A stretch of DNA of 50,692 bases from Enhygromyxa salina (GCF_002994615.1 NZ_PVNK01000177.1:1-50692); one strand, 5' to 3'; shown: positions 26,189 to 34,813, counted from the stretch's first letter. Numbers and translations: made by a program. Notes: generated by a model not told the origin, from the letters alone.

Positions 26189-28075
26189 TCACACGAGCCG
26201 GCTGGCCACGACCTTGCGCTTGGTCAGCCGCGCGGCGCCGCCGGTCAAGACCAGCATGCCCTCGGTCCGGGGGCTGAGGTCGGCCGCGTTGGCCTCATCG
26301 GTGTCAATATGCATCTCGAGCGCGTATTTGGGCGAGACGCGGACCATCACGTCGCCGAACACCAGGTCGCGCCCGGTCGTCGGCGAGTTGACGGCGACCT
26401 CGACGACGTCGCGATCGACGACCCCGTAGTGAGCCGCGTCGTCCGGTGTCATGTGAATGTGGCGCCACGCGCAGATCACCCCCTCGCGCAGCTGGACCGC
26501 GCCCTTGGGCCCGCGCAGGGTGATCCCCGGGCTGTTGGCGACGTCGCCCGAGGCCCGGACCGGCGCATCGATCCCGAGGTGGAACTCGTCGGTCCGGCTG
26601 ATCTCGACCTGGCAGCGCGGGCGAACCGGCCCGAGCACGCGCACGCGCTCGATGCTGCGCTTGGGTCCGATCAGATCGACGGTCTCCTCGCACGCGAACT
26701 GGCCCGGCTGCGACAGCGGCTTGCGCAGGGTCAGCTCGTGGCCCTCGCCGAACAGGGCGGCCACGACCTCCGGGGTCAGGTGGACGTGGCGGGCCGAGAT
26801 AGCGATCGGGATCGGCCGCGCGCGGTCCTCGTCGTGGTGACCGACCTTGTCGAGCGAGGCCAGCAGCGCCGCGGCCTCCCGAGCCATCTCGAGCTGCTCG
26901 TCGGTTGCGATCGCTAGCAGGCGCACGCGGCTGTGGTCGGCGCTCAGCTCGGCGATCTCGCCCGTCTCGACCGAGGCGTCGCGGTTGCGATCTTCGTCGA
27001 GGCGGGCGCCGAGGTACTCGAGGCGCTGGCACGCGCGGTGGCGGATCAGCGCGCTGTGCTGGCCGATGCCGCCGGTGAACACGATCCCGTCGACGCCGCC
27101 CATGACCGCCGCGTAGGCCCCGATGTACTTGCGCAGGCGGTGGGCGAACACGTGGATCGCGAGGCGGCAGTCCTCGTCGCCGTCGGCTGCGCGTCGCTCG
27201 ATGTCCCGCATGTCGTTGCCGACACCCGAGAGGCCCGCGAGCCCGCTGCGTGCGTTGAGCAGCTCGTCGAGCCCGTCGACGTCGAGCTCGCCGCTGCGCA
27301 GCAAGTGGAGCATCACGCCCGGATCGAGATCGCCGCTGCGCGTGCCCATTGCCAGGCCCTCGAGCGGGGTCATGCCCATGCTGGTCTCGACCGAGCGCCC
27401 ATACTCGACGGCGCAGACCGAGCAGCCGCTGCCGAGGTGGCAGGTGATCAGGCGCAGGTCACGGATGTCCTCGCCGAGGTGCTCGGCCGCGCGGGCGGCC
27501 ACGTAGGCGTGGCTGGGGCCGTGAAAGCCGTAGCGACGAATGCCGTGACGGACGGCGAGCTCGCGCGGGATCGCGTAGGCCTGGGCGCGTCGGGGCAGGG
27601 TCTGGTGGAAGGCCGTGTCGAACACCGCGACGTGCTCGAGCCCGGGCAACAGCTGCTTGGCTGCCCGGATCCCCGCGAGGTTGGCCGGGTTGTGCAGCGG
27701 CGCGAGCGGAGCCAAGGCTGCGATCGCGGCCTCGACCTCGGCGTCGATCCGCGCGGGGTCGGCGAAGTGCTCGCCGCCGTGAACCACGCGATGAACGACG
27801 CCATCGAGGGTCAGCTCCGCCGCCGTGAGACGCTCGCGGATCGCGGGCAGGACCTCGGCGAGCGCGGCGCCATGATCGGCCCCAGCGCCGGCCTCGAGCG
27901 GGTACGGGTCCTCGCCTCGCTCGGCCCACGGACCCCGCCAGCGCAGAGCCGTCGCCGCCCCGTCGCGCTCCCCGACGCGCTCGACCACGAACCCGCCGTG
28001 GCGACGCCCCGACTCGGTGTTGACGACCTCGGCCTTGATCGACGAGCTCCCGCAGTTAATCACCAGCACGTGCAT
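26189..28075 (-). CDS. Acetate kinase-PduL phosphotransacylase fusion
   Basis: A 628-residue bifunctional protein. Residues 1-405 are acetate kinase: VINCGSSSIK, HRVVHGGE, the catalytic Asp in FDTAFHQTLP, YGFHGPSHAYV, and GTRSGDLDPG with the substrate Arg. The phosphate-binding HLGNG is HLGSG here. Residues about 420-628 are a PduL-type phosphate acyltransferase with ISARHVHLTPE and WRHIHMTPDDA (zinc-binding His pairs), GPKGAVQLREGV and MHIDTDEANAA. The pair would convert acyl-CoA plus phosphate to acyl phosphate and then to acid plus ATP, giving substrate-level phosphorylation in one chain. It is divergent from an acyl-CoA dehydrogenase gene (62 nt apart). PduL is usually a separate gene or a microcompartment enzyme; no shell genes are nearby. 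Confidence 0.95.
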   Translation of the reverse strand: MHVLVINCGSSSIKAEVVNTESGRRHGGFVVERVGERDGAATALRWRGPWAERGEDPYPLEAGAGADHGAALAEVLPAIRERLTAAELTLDGVVHRVVHGGEHFADPARIDAEVEAAIAALAPLAPLHNPANLAGIRAAKQLLPGLEHVAVFDTAFHQTLPRRAQAYAIPRELAVRHGIRRYGFHGPSHAYVAARAAEHLGEDIRDLRLITCHLGSGCSVCAVEYGRSVETSMGMTPLEGLAMGTRSGDLDPGVMLHLLRSGELDVDGLDELLNARSGLAGLSGVGNDMRDIERRAADGDEDCRLAIHVFAHRLRKYIGAYAAVMGGVDGIVFTGGIGQHSALIRHRACQRLEYLGARLDEDRNRDASVETGEIAELSADHSRVRLLAIATDEQLEMAREAAALLASLDKVGHHDEDRARPIPIAISARHVHLTPEVVAALFGEGHELTLRKPLSQPGQFACEETVDLIGPKRSIERVRVLGPVRPRCQVEISRTDEFHLGIDAPVRASGDVANSPGITLRGPKGAVQLREGVICAWRHIHMTPDDAAHYGVVDRDVVEVAVNSPTTGRDLVFGDVMVRVSPKYALEMHIDTDEANAADLSPRTEGMLVLTGGAARLTKRKVVASRLV

Positions 28076-28137
28076 GGGGCGGCTTGTAACACGGCCGGCT
28101 CGCCGAGCCCGGGCACAAGCGCTACGCTCGCGCGGCC

Positions 28138-29928
28138 ATGGACGAAGCGCGCAAGCCCAAGAAAGTGCCCGGGAGCAAGCCCGAAGACAACGAGCTGTCC
28201 TTCGCTCGCCAGATGTTCTTCGGCTCGGTCGAGGACGACGAGGTCTTCCCCTACCCCGACGAGCTCAGCGCCGAAGAGCGCGAGACCCTCGGCTCGCTGC
28301 TCGGACCTCTCGATCGCTTCTTGCGCGAGCGCATCGACGAGTCCGACATCAACCACGACAAGCTGCTCGATCCCGAGCTGATCGACGAGCTCAAGCAGAT
28401 GGGCCTGTTCGGGCTGATCATCCCGACCGAGTACGACGGCCTCGGGCTGTCCAACACCGGCTACGCCCGCTTGTTCGAGCGGATCGCGGCGACCAGCGCG
28501 AGCATCGCGGTCACGATCGGCGCGCACCAGTCGATCGGCCTCAAGGGCATCTTGCTGTTCGGCACCGACGACCAAAAGCAGCGCTACCTGCCCGACCTCG
28601 CCCTCGGTGAGAAGGTCGCGGCCTTTTGCCTGACCGAGCCGAGCTCGGGCTCCGACGCCGCCAGCATTCGGACCCGCGCGACGCTCTCGGACGACGGCGA
28701 GCACTGGGTGCTCGAGGGCAGCAAGCTTTGGATCACCAACGGCGGGTTCGCCGACATCATGACCGTGTTCGCCCAGACGCCCGTGGAGATCGACGGCGAG
28801 GTCAAGGATCGCATCACCGCCTTCATCGTCGAGCGCGAGCTCGGCGGGGTCGAGAGCGGCCCCGAAGAGCACAAGCTCGGGCTCAAGGGATCGAGCACGA
28901 CGGCGATCCACTTCGACGGCTGCAAGATCCCCAAGGCCAACGTGCTCGGCGAGGTCGGGGGCGGGTTCAAGATCGCGATGACGATCCTCAACAACGGTCG
29001 CTTCGGGCTCGCGGCCGGCTGTGTCGGCGGCGCCAAGCGGCTGATCCGCGACGCCGCGAGCTACGCCAACCAGCGGACCCAGTTCAACAAGAAGCTCAGC
29101 GAGTTCGGGCTGATCAAGAAGAAGTTCGCGACCATGGCCCTCAACGTCTACGCGGCCGAGTCGATGACCTACATGACCTGCGGGCTGATCGACCGGGGCG
29201 AGCGCGACTACGCGATCGAGGCCGCGATGTCCAAGGTGTTCGCGTCCGAGATGATGTGGAGCGTGGCCAACGAGAGCCTCCAGATCATGGGCGGGCTCGG
29301 CTACTCGCGCGAGTACGCGTTCGAGCGCTTCGTCCGCGACAGCCGCATCAACATGATCTTCGAGGGCACCAACGAGATCCTCCGCCTGTTCATCGGGCTG
29401 TCGGGTATCCAGGCCCCGGGCAAGCACCTGCGCGAGCTCGCCAGCGCGCTCAAGGATCCGCTCGAGAACTACAGCATGCTCCTGACCGAGCTGGTCTCGC
29501 GCGTCCGCGAGCGGGTCATCACCGAGGAGCTCGACCGCGCCCACCCCAAGCTCAAGCGGCCCGCCGTATTGATCGAGGAGAAGGCCGACGCCTTCGGCCA
29601 GGTCGTCGAGCGCCTGCTCCGACACCACGGCAAGTCGATCATCGACGAGCAGCTGCTCGTCGAGCGGATCGCCGACGTCGCGATCGATCTCTACGCGATG
29701 GTCGCCGTCGTGTCCCGGGCCACCCGCGCGCTCGAAGAGGGTCGCAAGGCCGCCACGCACGAGGCCCAGCTCGCCTCGGTGTTCTGCGAGCGCGCCAACC
29801 GGCGCATCCGTCGGCGGCTGCGCGCGGTCGAGCAGGGCCGCAAGAACGGCGACGTCCAGCTCCGCGAGATCGCCGAGGCCCTGCTCGGCAACGGCGCCTA
29901 CCTGCCCACCCACCCCGTCCTGGACTAG
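28138..29928 (+). CDS. VLCAD/ACAD9-type acyl-CoA dehydrogenase
   Basis: A 596-residue flavoprotein with the long-form layout: N-terminal helical domain, beta-domain with LTEPSSGSDAAS (FAD/substrate binding) and GSKLWITNGGFAD, C-terminal helical domain with the catalytic Glu in MIFEGTNEILRLF, and an extra helical extension of about 180 residues. The extension and the RLFIGLSG block place it with the VLCAD/ACAD9 group rather than short-chain enzymes of about 380 residues. It would catalyse the FAD-linked alpha,beta-dehydrogenation of acyl-CoA, feeding electrons to ETF. The stop codon overlaps that of the convergent CAP gene in a CTAG. The acetate kinase fusion diverges upstream. Confidence 0.95.
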   Translation: MDEARKPKKVPGSKPEDNELSFARQMFFGSVEDDEVFPYPDELSAEERETLGSLLGPLDRFLRERIDESDINHDKLLDPELIDELKQMGLFGLIIPTEYDGLGLSNTGYARLFERIAATSASIAVTIGAHQSIGLKGILLFGTDDQKQRYLPDLALGEKVAAFCLTEPSSGSDAASIRTRATLSDDGEHWVLEGSKLWITNGGFADIMTVFAQTPVEIDGEVKDRITAFIVERELGGVESGPEEHKLGLKGSSTTAIHFDGCKIPKANVLGEVGGGFKIAMTILNNGRFGLAAGCVGGAKRLIRDAASYANQRTQFNKKLSEFGLIKKKFATMALNVYAAESMTYMTCGLIDRGERDYAIEAAMSKVFASEMMWSVANESLQIMGGLGYSREYAFERFVRDSRINMIFEGTNEILRLFIGLSGIQAPGKHLRELASALKDPLENYSMLLTELVSRVRERVITEELDRAHPKLKRPAVLIEEKADAFGQVVERLLRHHGKSIIDEQLLVERIADVAIDLYAMVAVVSRATRALEEGRKAATHEAQLASVFCERANRRIRRRLRAVEQGRKNGDVQLREIAEALLGNGAYLPTHPVLD

Positions 29929-31031
29929 CAGTCGACGATCTCGACGTCGTAGCTGATCGGGGCTCCGGCCCCGCTGACCTCGACGTGGTAGGTCGTCCCG
30001 GCCTCGGCGCTCCAGCCCATCGGGATCAGGGTGATCGCGCTGGTGCTGCCGTAGCCCGAGCTCAGGTTCGTGATCGAGACCGGGCGATCCTGGCCGTCGA
30101 CGGTCACGCTGACCTCGGCGCCGCCGAGGTTCAGCTCGTCGCTTTGGATCGTCCAGCCGGTCTCGTCGAGGCCCTCGCCCCACCACAGCGGGTTGATCGC
30201 CTCGGCCGGGAACTCGCCCGGGGGCGGCCACGCGGTCCACTGCTTGCCCGCGTTGCCGTTGCCGCCGATCGTCCACATGCACGAGTAGGTGTCGCTCGAG
30301 CCGATGCCCGTGGGCCCGAGAGAGTTCGACAGGATCCAGCGGCGATGGCCCATGGTCGAGGCGTTGCCGTAGTCGACCATGTACAGATCCACGGCGGTCA
30401 CGGCCGCGGTCCCGGCGATGTTGGAGCTGCCCGCGCCCTGCGATCCCTCGGCGCTCCAACACGTCCAGTTCATCGGCGGGGAGTGGCTCAGCGCGTCGTT
30501 GGCGTCCATCATCAGCGCGCAGGCCTGGGCCTTGGCGTTGCGGTCGGCGGAGGTCGTGACCGGCGGCAGATCGGCGAGCCAGCGATAGAGGTTGATCTGC
30601 CTCAAGCTGCGCTCGCGCCACGCCGCGTCCATGTCACCCGCGTTACAGCCGTTGACGGAGCCGCTCCAGTTGCCCTCCGAGAGGTCGGCCCGGTCACTGT
30701 TCCAGCGCTCGCAGACCGACTGCGAGTCACCGTCGCCATCGCCCGAGTCCCCATCTCCGGGACCGCCGTCGCCATCGCCACTGTCGCCATCGCCCGAGTC
30801 CCCGTCGCCGTCCCCCGAGTCCCCGTCACCATCGCCACTGTCGCCATCACCAGGGTCGCCATCGCCGGGATCGCCATCGCCCGAGTCCCCGTCCCCGGGA
30901 TCTCCATCGCCGAGATCTCCGTTCGAGAGCCCTACCCCAGTCTCGGTCCCAAGACTGTCCCCGAAGTCTCCAACACCCTGGTAACAGGCGAGCGAAGTCG
31001 CCACGCTGAGCAACCACCAAGTTCGACGCAT
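29925..31031 (-). CDS. CAP (SCP/PR1) domain lipoprotein
   Basis: A 368-residue protein from the ATG at 31031, with a short signal peptide ending in SLAC (Cys16). Residues about 38-105 are a Gly-Asp-rich linker with Ser and Pro interruptions (GDGDSGDGDP pattern). A CAP domain follows: helix with RQINLYRWLADLPPV, the ALSHSPPMNW stretch, and a terminal STMGHRRWILSNSLGPTG. A C-terminal beta domain of about 110 residues (GAEVSVTVDGQDRPVS, GTTYHVEVSG) may bind ligand. The CAP fold often binds lipids or acts in extracellular processes; the precise role is unknown. The linker style matches the two other repeat lipoproteins in this window. Confidence 0.9.
   Translation of the reverse strand: MRRTWWLLSVATSLACYQGVGDFGDSLGTETGVGLSNGDLGDGDPGDGDSGDGDPGDGDPGDGDSGDGDGDSGDGDGDSGDGDSGDGDGGPGDGDSGDGDGDSQSVCERWNSDRADLSEGNWSGSVNGCNAGDMDAAWRERSLRQINLYRWLADLPPVTTSADRNAKAQACALMMDANDALSHSPPMNWTCWSAEGSQGAGSSNIAGTAAVTAVDLYMVDYGNASTMGHRRWILSNSLGPTGIGSSDTYSCMWTIGGNGNAGKQWTAWPPPGEFPAEAINPLWWGEGLDETGWTIQSDELNLGGAEVSVTVDGQDRPVSITNLSSGYGSTSAITLIPMGWSAEAGTTYHVEVSGAGAPISYDVEIVDC
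30716..30925. repeat. Gly-Asp-coding low-complexity repeat in the CAP gene
   Basis: The plus strand shows repeated CCGTCGCC/CCATCGCC/CCCGAGTC blocks. The minus strand codes GDGDS, GDGDP and GDGDG units. This is the third such linker in the window and has its own variant (Ser-rich) composition. Confidence 0.85.
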
Positions 31032-31142
31032 CAGCCGAGTAGACCATAATATCGCGTCCAGGTTGGCCCGGAATCCAAGCGCGTGCGCGTTTTTTACGCA
31101 CCCCCTCCAGGGTCCGCCTGATCTCAGTCTCCCAGGACCCAG

Positions 31143-31191
31143 GGGCCGAGCGCAGCGAGGTTGTCGGTGCGCAGCCCCGAGTCAGGAGACG
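31143..31191 (+). repeat. 49-nt dispersed repeat, copy 1
   Basis: Shares the pattern GGGCCG-x-GCGCAGCGAGGTTGTCGG, two variable bases, CGCAG-x-CCCGAGTC, then GGAGACG with a second copy at 32776-32825. It contains an imperfect hairpin around CGCAG. It lies upstream of amrB. Confidence 0.8.
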
Positions 31192-31267
31192 CGAGAGGCA
31201 GCCGGCGCAGCATCTGCTGCGTGGCCGATGACCCTGGCCCAATCCTTCGTGCCATGATCGACCCCCA

Positions 31268-32116
31268 GTGGGAGCTCCACCTAAAGTCTCCCGGACCCAC
31301 GGGTCCGAGCACGCCCCGGAGCAAAGAACCCGGGCGCCAGCTTGTGCTGGCCGCTTCTACCCTGCCTCGCCCGCGCAGCTCGGCGAAGCCGTGGACGGCT
31401 TGCTCGCCGGGGCCACTCCCGGTCCGAGCGCGGCCAAGGGCGTGATCGCCCCGCACGCGGGCTACGCCTACTCGGGCCCGATCGCCGCGACGGCCTACGC
31501 CAGCCTCCGCGCGCGCGCCCAGGAGATCGAGCGGGTCGTGCTGCTCGGGCCGGCGCACCATGTCTACCTCGACGGCCTCGCGCTGCCCAAGGCCGACGCC
31601 TTCGCCACGCCGCTCGGCGAGGTCGAGCTCGACGCCGGGCTCGCGGCGCGGGTGCTCGAGCTCCCGCAGGTTCAGCGCAGCGCCGAGGCCCACGCGCGCG
31701 AGCACTCCCTCGAGGTCCACCTCCCCTTTCTCCAGGCGATCTTGCCCCGCTTTCGCCTGCTCCCCCTCGTCGTCGGTGACGCGACGCCCGAACAAGTCGC
31801 CGAGGTCCTCGAGCTGTGTTGGGGCGGACCCGAGACCGCGATCGTGATCTCCAGCGACCTCTCGCACTACCACGACTACGCCCAGGCCACCCAGCTCGAC
31901 CGCGCGACCGCCGAGTCGATCGTCGGGGCGACCCGTCCCGGGCTCGATCCCCGCCGGGCCTGCGGCGCGCGCTGCATCGACGGCCTCCTCGCCCTCGGCC
32001 AACGTCACGCGATCGCCGTCGAGCTCCTCGACCTGCGCAACTCCGGCGACACCGCGGGACCGCGGGACCAGGTCGTGGGCTACGGCGCCTTCGCGATCCG
32101 GGAGGGCCGCTCATGA
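31268..32116 (+). CDS. amrB: AmmeMemoRadiSam system protein B (MEMO1 family)
   Basis: A 282-residue MEMO1-like protein related in fold to extradiol dioxygenases. The hallmarks are CAGRFYPASPAQL near the N-terminus, VIAPHAGYAYSGPIAA (first metal-site His), LLGPAHHVYLDG, EHSLEVHLPFLQ and SSDLSHYHDY with the later His residues. The GTG at 31268 is the most likely start but earlier or later starts cannot be ruled out; the conserved part begins about residue 25. The stop overlaps the amrA start as ATGA. The family occurs in conserved clusters with AMMECR1 and a radical SAM enzyme. Confidence 0.92.
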   Translation: MGAPPKVSRTHGSEHAPEQRTRAPACAGRFYPASPAQLGEAVDGLLAGATPGPSAAKGVIAPHAGYAYSGPIAATAYASLRARAQEIERVVLLGPAHHVYLDGLALPKADAFATPLGEVELDAGLAARVLELPQVQRSAEAHAREHSLEVHLPFLQAILPRFRLLPLVVGDATPEQVAEVLELCWGGPETAIVISSDLSHYHDYAQATQLDRATAESIVGATRPGLDPRRACGARCIDGLLALGQRHAIAVELLDLRNSGDTAGPRDQVVGYGAFAIREGRS

Positions 32117-32706
32117 CCGACCCCCTCGACATCGACCCCGCGCTGATCCTCGCGATCGCGCGGGGGGCCGTCGACGAGCGCTTCGGCGCGACCAAGATGC
32201 TGATCCCGCCCCGCGCCTGGCTCGACGAGCACGCCGCGACCTTCGTGACCATCCACCGGGCCGAGCAGCTCCACGGCTGCATCGGCTCACTCGAGGCCCG
32301 CCGGAGCCTGCGCGAGGATGTCCGCCACAACGCGGTCATGGCCGCGTTCAACGATCCGCGCACGCGAGCGCTGCGGGCCGACGAGCTCGAGCTCATGCGC
32401 GTGTCGGTCTCGGTCCTCGGGCTGCGCTCGCCGCTCGAGGTCGCCAACGAAGCCGACGCCCGCCAGCAGCTGCGCCCCCACGTCGACGGGCTGGTGCTCA
32501 CCTGCAAGGGCAAGCGTGGCGTGTTCCTCCCGCAGGTCTGGGAGTCGCTGCCCGAGCCCGGCGCGTTCCTCGACAGCCTCAAGCGCAAGGCCGGGCTGCG
32601 CGCGAGCTTTTGGAGCCCGGACTTGAAGCTCGAGCGCTTCAGCGTGCGCAAGTTCGAGGAGCCGCGCACCCGGTTCGCGCAAAATGCTCAAGGCTGGTGG
32701 CATTGA
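32113..32706 (+). CDS. amrA: AmmeMemoRadiSam system protein A (AMMECR1 family)
   Basis: A 197-residue AMMECR1-domain protein. The signature region is the hexapeptide LHGCIGS preceded by VTIHRAEQ and followed by a helix-rich segment, with ELMRVSVSVLGLRSPLEV and GVFLPQVWESLPEPGAFLDSL later. The ATG at 32113 overlaps the amrB stop. Biochemical function is not settled in this family. Its constant partnership with MEMO1-like and radical SAM proteins suggests that all three act in one modification pathway. Confidence 0.93.
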   Translation: MTDPLDIDPALILAIARGAVDERFGATKMLIPPRAWLDEHAATFVTIHRAEQLHGCIGSLEARRSLREDVRHNAVMAAFNDPRTRALRADELELMRVSVSVLGLRSPLEVANEADARQQLRPHVDGLVLTCKGKRGVFLPQVWESLPEPGAFLDSLKRKAGLRASFWSPDLKLERFSVRKFEEPRTRFAQNAQGWWH

Positions 32707-32730
32707 TCGCCCTTTCCGGGGTGTTGGAGA

Positions 32731-32779
32731 CTCTGCCACCCACGGCCGCTCGCTCGCTTCGCTCCCGCTCTCGGTGGGC
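32731..32779 (-). repeat. Degenerate inverted copy of the 140-nt repeat
   Basis: The plus strand here carries GACTCTGCCACCCACGGCCG, then a short spacer, then TCGCTTCGCTCCCGCTCTCG and GTGGGC. Both blocks match the reverse complement of the units at 35611-36030 with few changes; about 16 nt of the middle hairpin are missing. It sits between amrA and amrS. Confidence 0.7.
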
Positions 32780-32825
32780 CGGGCGCAGCGAGGTTGTCGG
32801 GCCGCAGGCCCGAGTCTTGGAGACG
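32776..32825 (+). repeat. 49-50-nt dispersed repeat, copy 2
   Basis: Second copy of the element at 31143-31191. It contains a perfect hairpin TCGGGCC-GCA-GGCCCGA. It ends 8 nt before the amrS start codon, so it could influence amrS translation or transcription. Confidence 0.8.
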
Positions 32826-32833
32826 ATAAAGAC

Positions 32834-33901
32834 GTGACGACTCACTATCGGGGGCGGTTTTGGCATCGGCGGGAGGATGGGCGGGTGGTCTGTGATCTTT
32901 GCCCTCGGGACTGTGCGCTTGGAGACGGACAGCGGGGGCTGTGCTTCGTGCGCCAAAACGTTGGGGGGGAGATGGTTCTGACGACCTATGGCCGGTCTTC
33001 GGGGCTGTGCATCGACCCGATCGAGAAGAAGCCGCTGAACCATTTTTATCCGGGGTCGAGCGTGCTCTCGCTGGGGACGGCGGGGTGCAACCTGAGCTGC
33101 AAGTTCTGCCAGAACTGGGACATCTCGAAGTCGCGCGACATGGACACGCTGACGACGGCGGCGTCGCCCGAGGCGATCGCCGGGGCGGCCCGGCGCCACG
33201 AGTGCAAGAGCGTCGCGTTCACCTACAACGATCCGACGATCTTCGCGGAGTACGCGATGGACATCGCCGACGCGTGCCACGAGCGCGGGCTGAAGACGGT
33301 GGCGGTGACGGCGGGCTACATCCACGCCCAGGCGCGGACCGAATTCTACGCCAAGCTCGACGCGGCCAACGTCGACCTCAAGGGCTTCTCGGATCACTTC
33401 TATCGCAAGCTGACGGGAGGGCGGCTCGCGGCCGTGCTCGAGACCCTCGAGTACCTGGTCCACGAGACCGAGGTCTGGACCGAGATCACGACCCTGGTCA
33501 TCCCGGGGCACAACGACAGCGACACCGAGTTGCGCGCGCAGTGCGAGTGGATCGTCGAGCGGCTCGGGCCCGACGTGCCGCTCCACTTCTCGGCCTTCCA
33601 CCCCGACTTCAAGCTGCTCGACATCCCGCCCACGCCGACCGCGACCCTTCGTCGAGCCCGCGAGATCGCCAGGGCCAGCGGGATCCGTCACGTCTACACG
33701 GGCAACGTCCACGACGTCGCGGGTGACACCAGCTCGTGCGCGAGCTGTGGCGAACAACTGATCGTCCGCGACTGGTACACGCTGCTTCGCTATCGCCTGA
33801 CGGCCACGGGCGCGTGTCCCCGCTGCGCGACGCCGCTCGCTGGCCACTTCGACGCGCAGCCTGGCGATTTTGGCCGCAAGCGGCTGCGCGTCGTGGTCTG
33901 A
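32834..33901 (+). CDS. amrS: AmmeMemoRadiSam system radical SAM enzyme
   Basis: A 355-residue radical SAM protein. The GTG at 32834 is preferred: the upstream in-frame extension runs through repeat sequence and overlaps amrA. The iron-sulfur motif is CNLSCKFCQNWD (CxxxCxxC), with an upstream CDLCPRDC pair and a C-terminal four-cysteine cluster (CASCGEQ...CPRCA). The family resembles pyruvate-formate-lyase activating enzymes and contains PTIFAEYAMDIADACHERGL and LVIPGHND. It completes the trio amrB-amrA-amrS; the three-gene order is intact here, with a 127-nt spacer holding repeats before this gene. Confidence 0.93.
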   Translation: MTTHYRGRFWHRREDGRVVCDLCPRDCALGDGQRGLCFVRQNVGGEMVLTTYGRSSGLCIDPIEKKPLNHFYPGSSVLSLGTAGCNLSCKFCQNWDISKSRDMDTLTTAASPEAIAGAARRHECKSVAFTYNDPTIFAEYAMDIADACHERGLKTVAVTAGYIHAQARTEFYAKLDAANVDLKGFSDHFYRKLTGGRLAAVLETLEYLVHETEVWTEITTLVIPGHNDSDTELRAQCEWIVERLGPDVPLHFSAFHPDFKLLDIPPTPTATLRRAREIARASGIRHVYTGNVHDVAGDTSSCASCGEQLIVRDWYTLLRYRLTATGACPRCATPLAGHFDAQPGDFGRKRLRVVV

Positions 33902-33907
33902 GTCAGC

Positions 33908-34813
33908 CTATTGGCCGTAGGGGCCACCACCGGGCGGATAGCCACCACCACCGGGAGGCGGCGCCGCACCGCCACCGGGGCGCGGGGGCGCCGAGCCACC
34001 GCTTTGACCGCTCGGCGGGTAGCCGCCACCTTGCGGCTGCTGCGGCTGCTGCGGTTGCTGATAACCACCTTGCTGGGGCTGCTGGTAGCCCTGCTGCGGC
34101 TGGACCTGGGCGGGCTGCTGGTAGCCCTGCTGCGGCTGGGCCTGAGCGGGCTGCGCGTGGGCTTGGACCTGGGCCGGAGCGTTCGCGGGCATCGGAATGT
34201 CGGGGACCTCGACACCGACCATCTTGGCGTACAAGAAGCCCGCCCCAGCGAACACCACGGCCGACGTCAGGAGCGTGGTGAACGAGCCTGCCACCGCGTG
34301 CCAACTCGGCCACTGGAACACGGTCTTGAGCAGAGAGTCGAGGCCGACGACCGTCGCAACCGCGCCGACGAGCGCGATCGCTCCGGCTGTCAGGCGCAGC
34401 GCCTTGGGCTGCTGCTCATGGTTGGTCTTGGGCACCGCGAACATGATCGCCCCCCCAACGACGACAGCACCGACGAGCAGGTCGGGCAGCGCCGCCTTGA
34501 TGCGCGGGACGAACTCCTTGAAGGTCAGCAGCAGGTGGAGCAAGCCCTGGAGCCCGCCAGCGAACAGCGCGGTGCCGACCATGATCAGTGTACCGACGAT
34601 CACCTTCAGGCCGATCTGGTCGTCCTCGCGCCACGAGCACTCCCCCGATGAGCGCTTGCCCCAAAACAGCAGGATGTAGATCGCTGCGGCGACGGGGAGA
34701 GCGAAGGCGGCGGCGACCGAGCCGAACACCCCCCCGCCATCCATGGGTACACCGGGTATCGAAGGGGCCAAAGCCGCGAGAGTCACGAGCGAGTTGGGTG
34801 GCATCGCCAGCAT
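33908..34813 (-). CDS. Membrane protein with Gln/Pro/Gly-rich C-terminal tail
   Basis: A 301-residue protein from the ATG at 34813 (an ATG three codons in is nearly as good). Five or so hydrophobic helices lie between residues 25 and 195 (FALPVAAAIYILLFW, IVGTLIMVGTALFAGGL, LLVGAVVVGGAIMF, AIALVGAVATVV, TSAVVFAGAGFLY). The last 95 residues are a disordered tail of Gln-Pro-Gly blocks such as QPQQGYQQP, which may bind or condense with other proteins. I recognise no family. It is convergent with amrS, with 6 nt between stops. Confidence 0.8.
   Translation of the reverse strand: MLAMPPNSLVTLAALAPSIPGVPMDGGGVFGSVAAAFALPVAAAIYILLFWGKRSSGECSWREDDQIGLKVIVGTLIMVGTALFAGGLQGLLHLLLTFKEFVPRIKAALPDLLVGAVVVGGAIMFAVPKTNHEQQPKALRLTAGAIALVGAVATVVGLDSLLKTVFQWPSWHAVAGSFTTLLTSAVVFAGAGFLYAKMVGVEVPDIPMPANAPAQVQAHAQPAQAQPQQGYQQPAQVQPQQGYQQPQQGGYQQPQQPQQPQGGGYPPSGQSGGSAPPRPGGGAAPPPGGGGYPPGGGPYGQ

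Noticed and set aside
28060..30621. 853-residue minus-strand frame
   Set aside because: Antisense to the acyl-CoA dehydrogenase and overlapping the CAP gene in a different frame.
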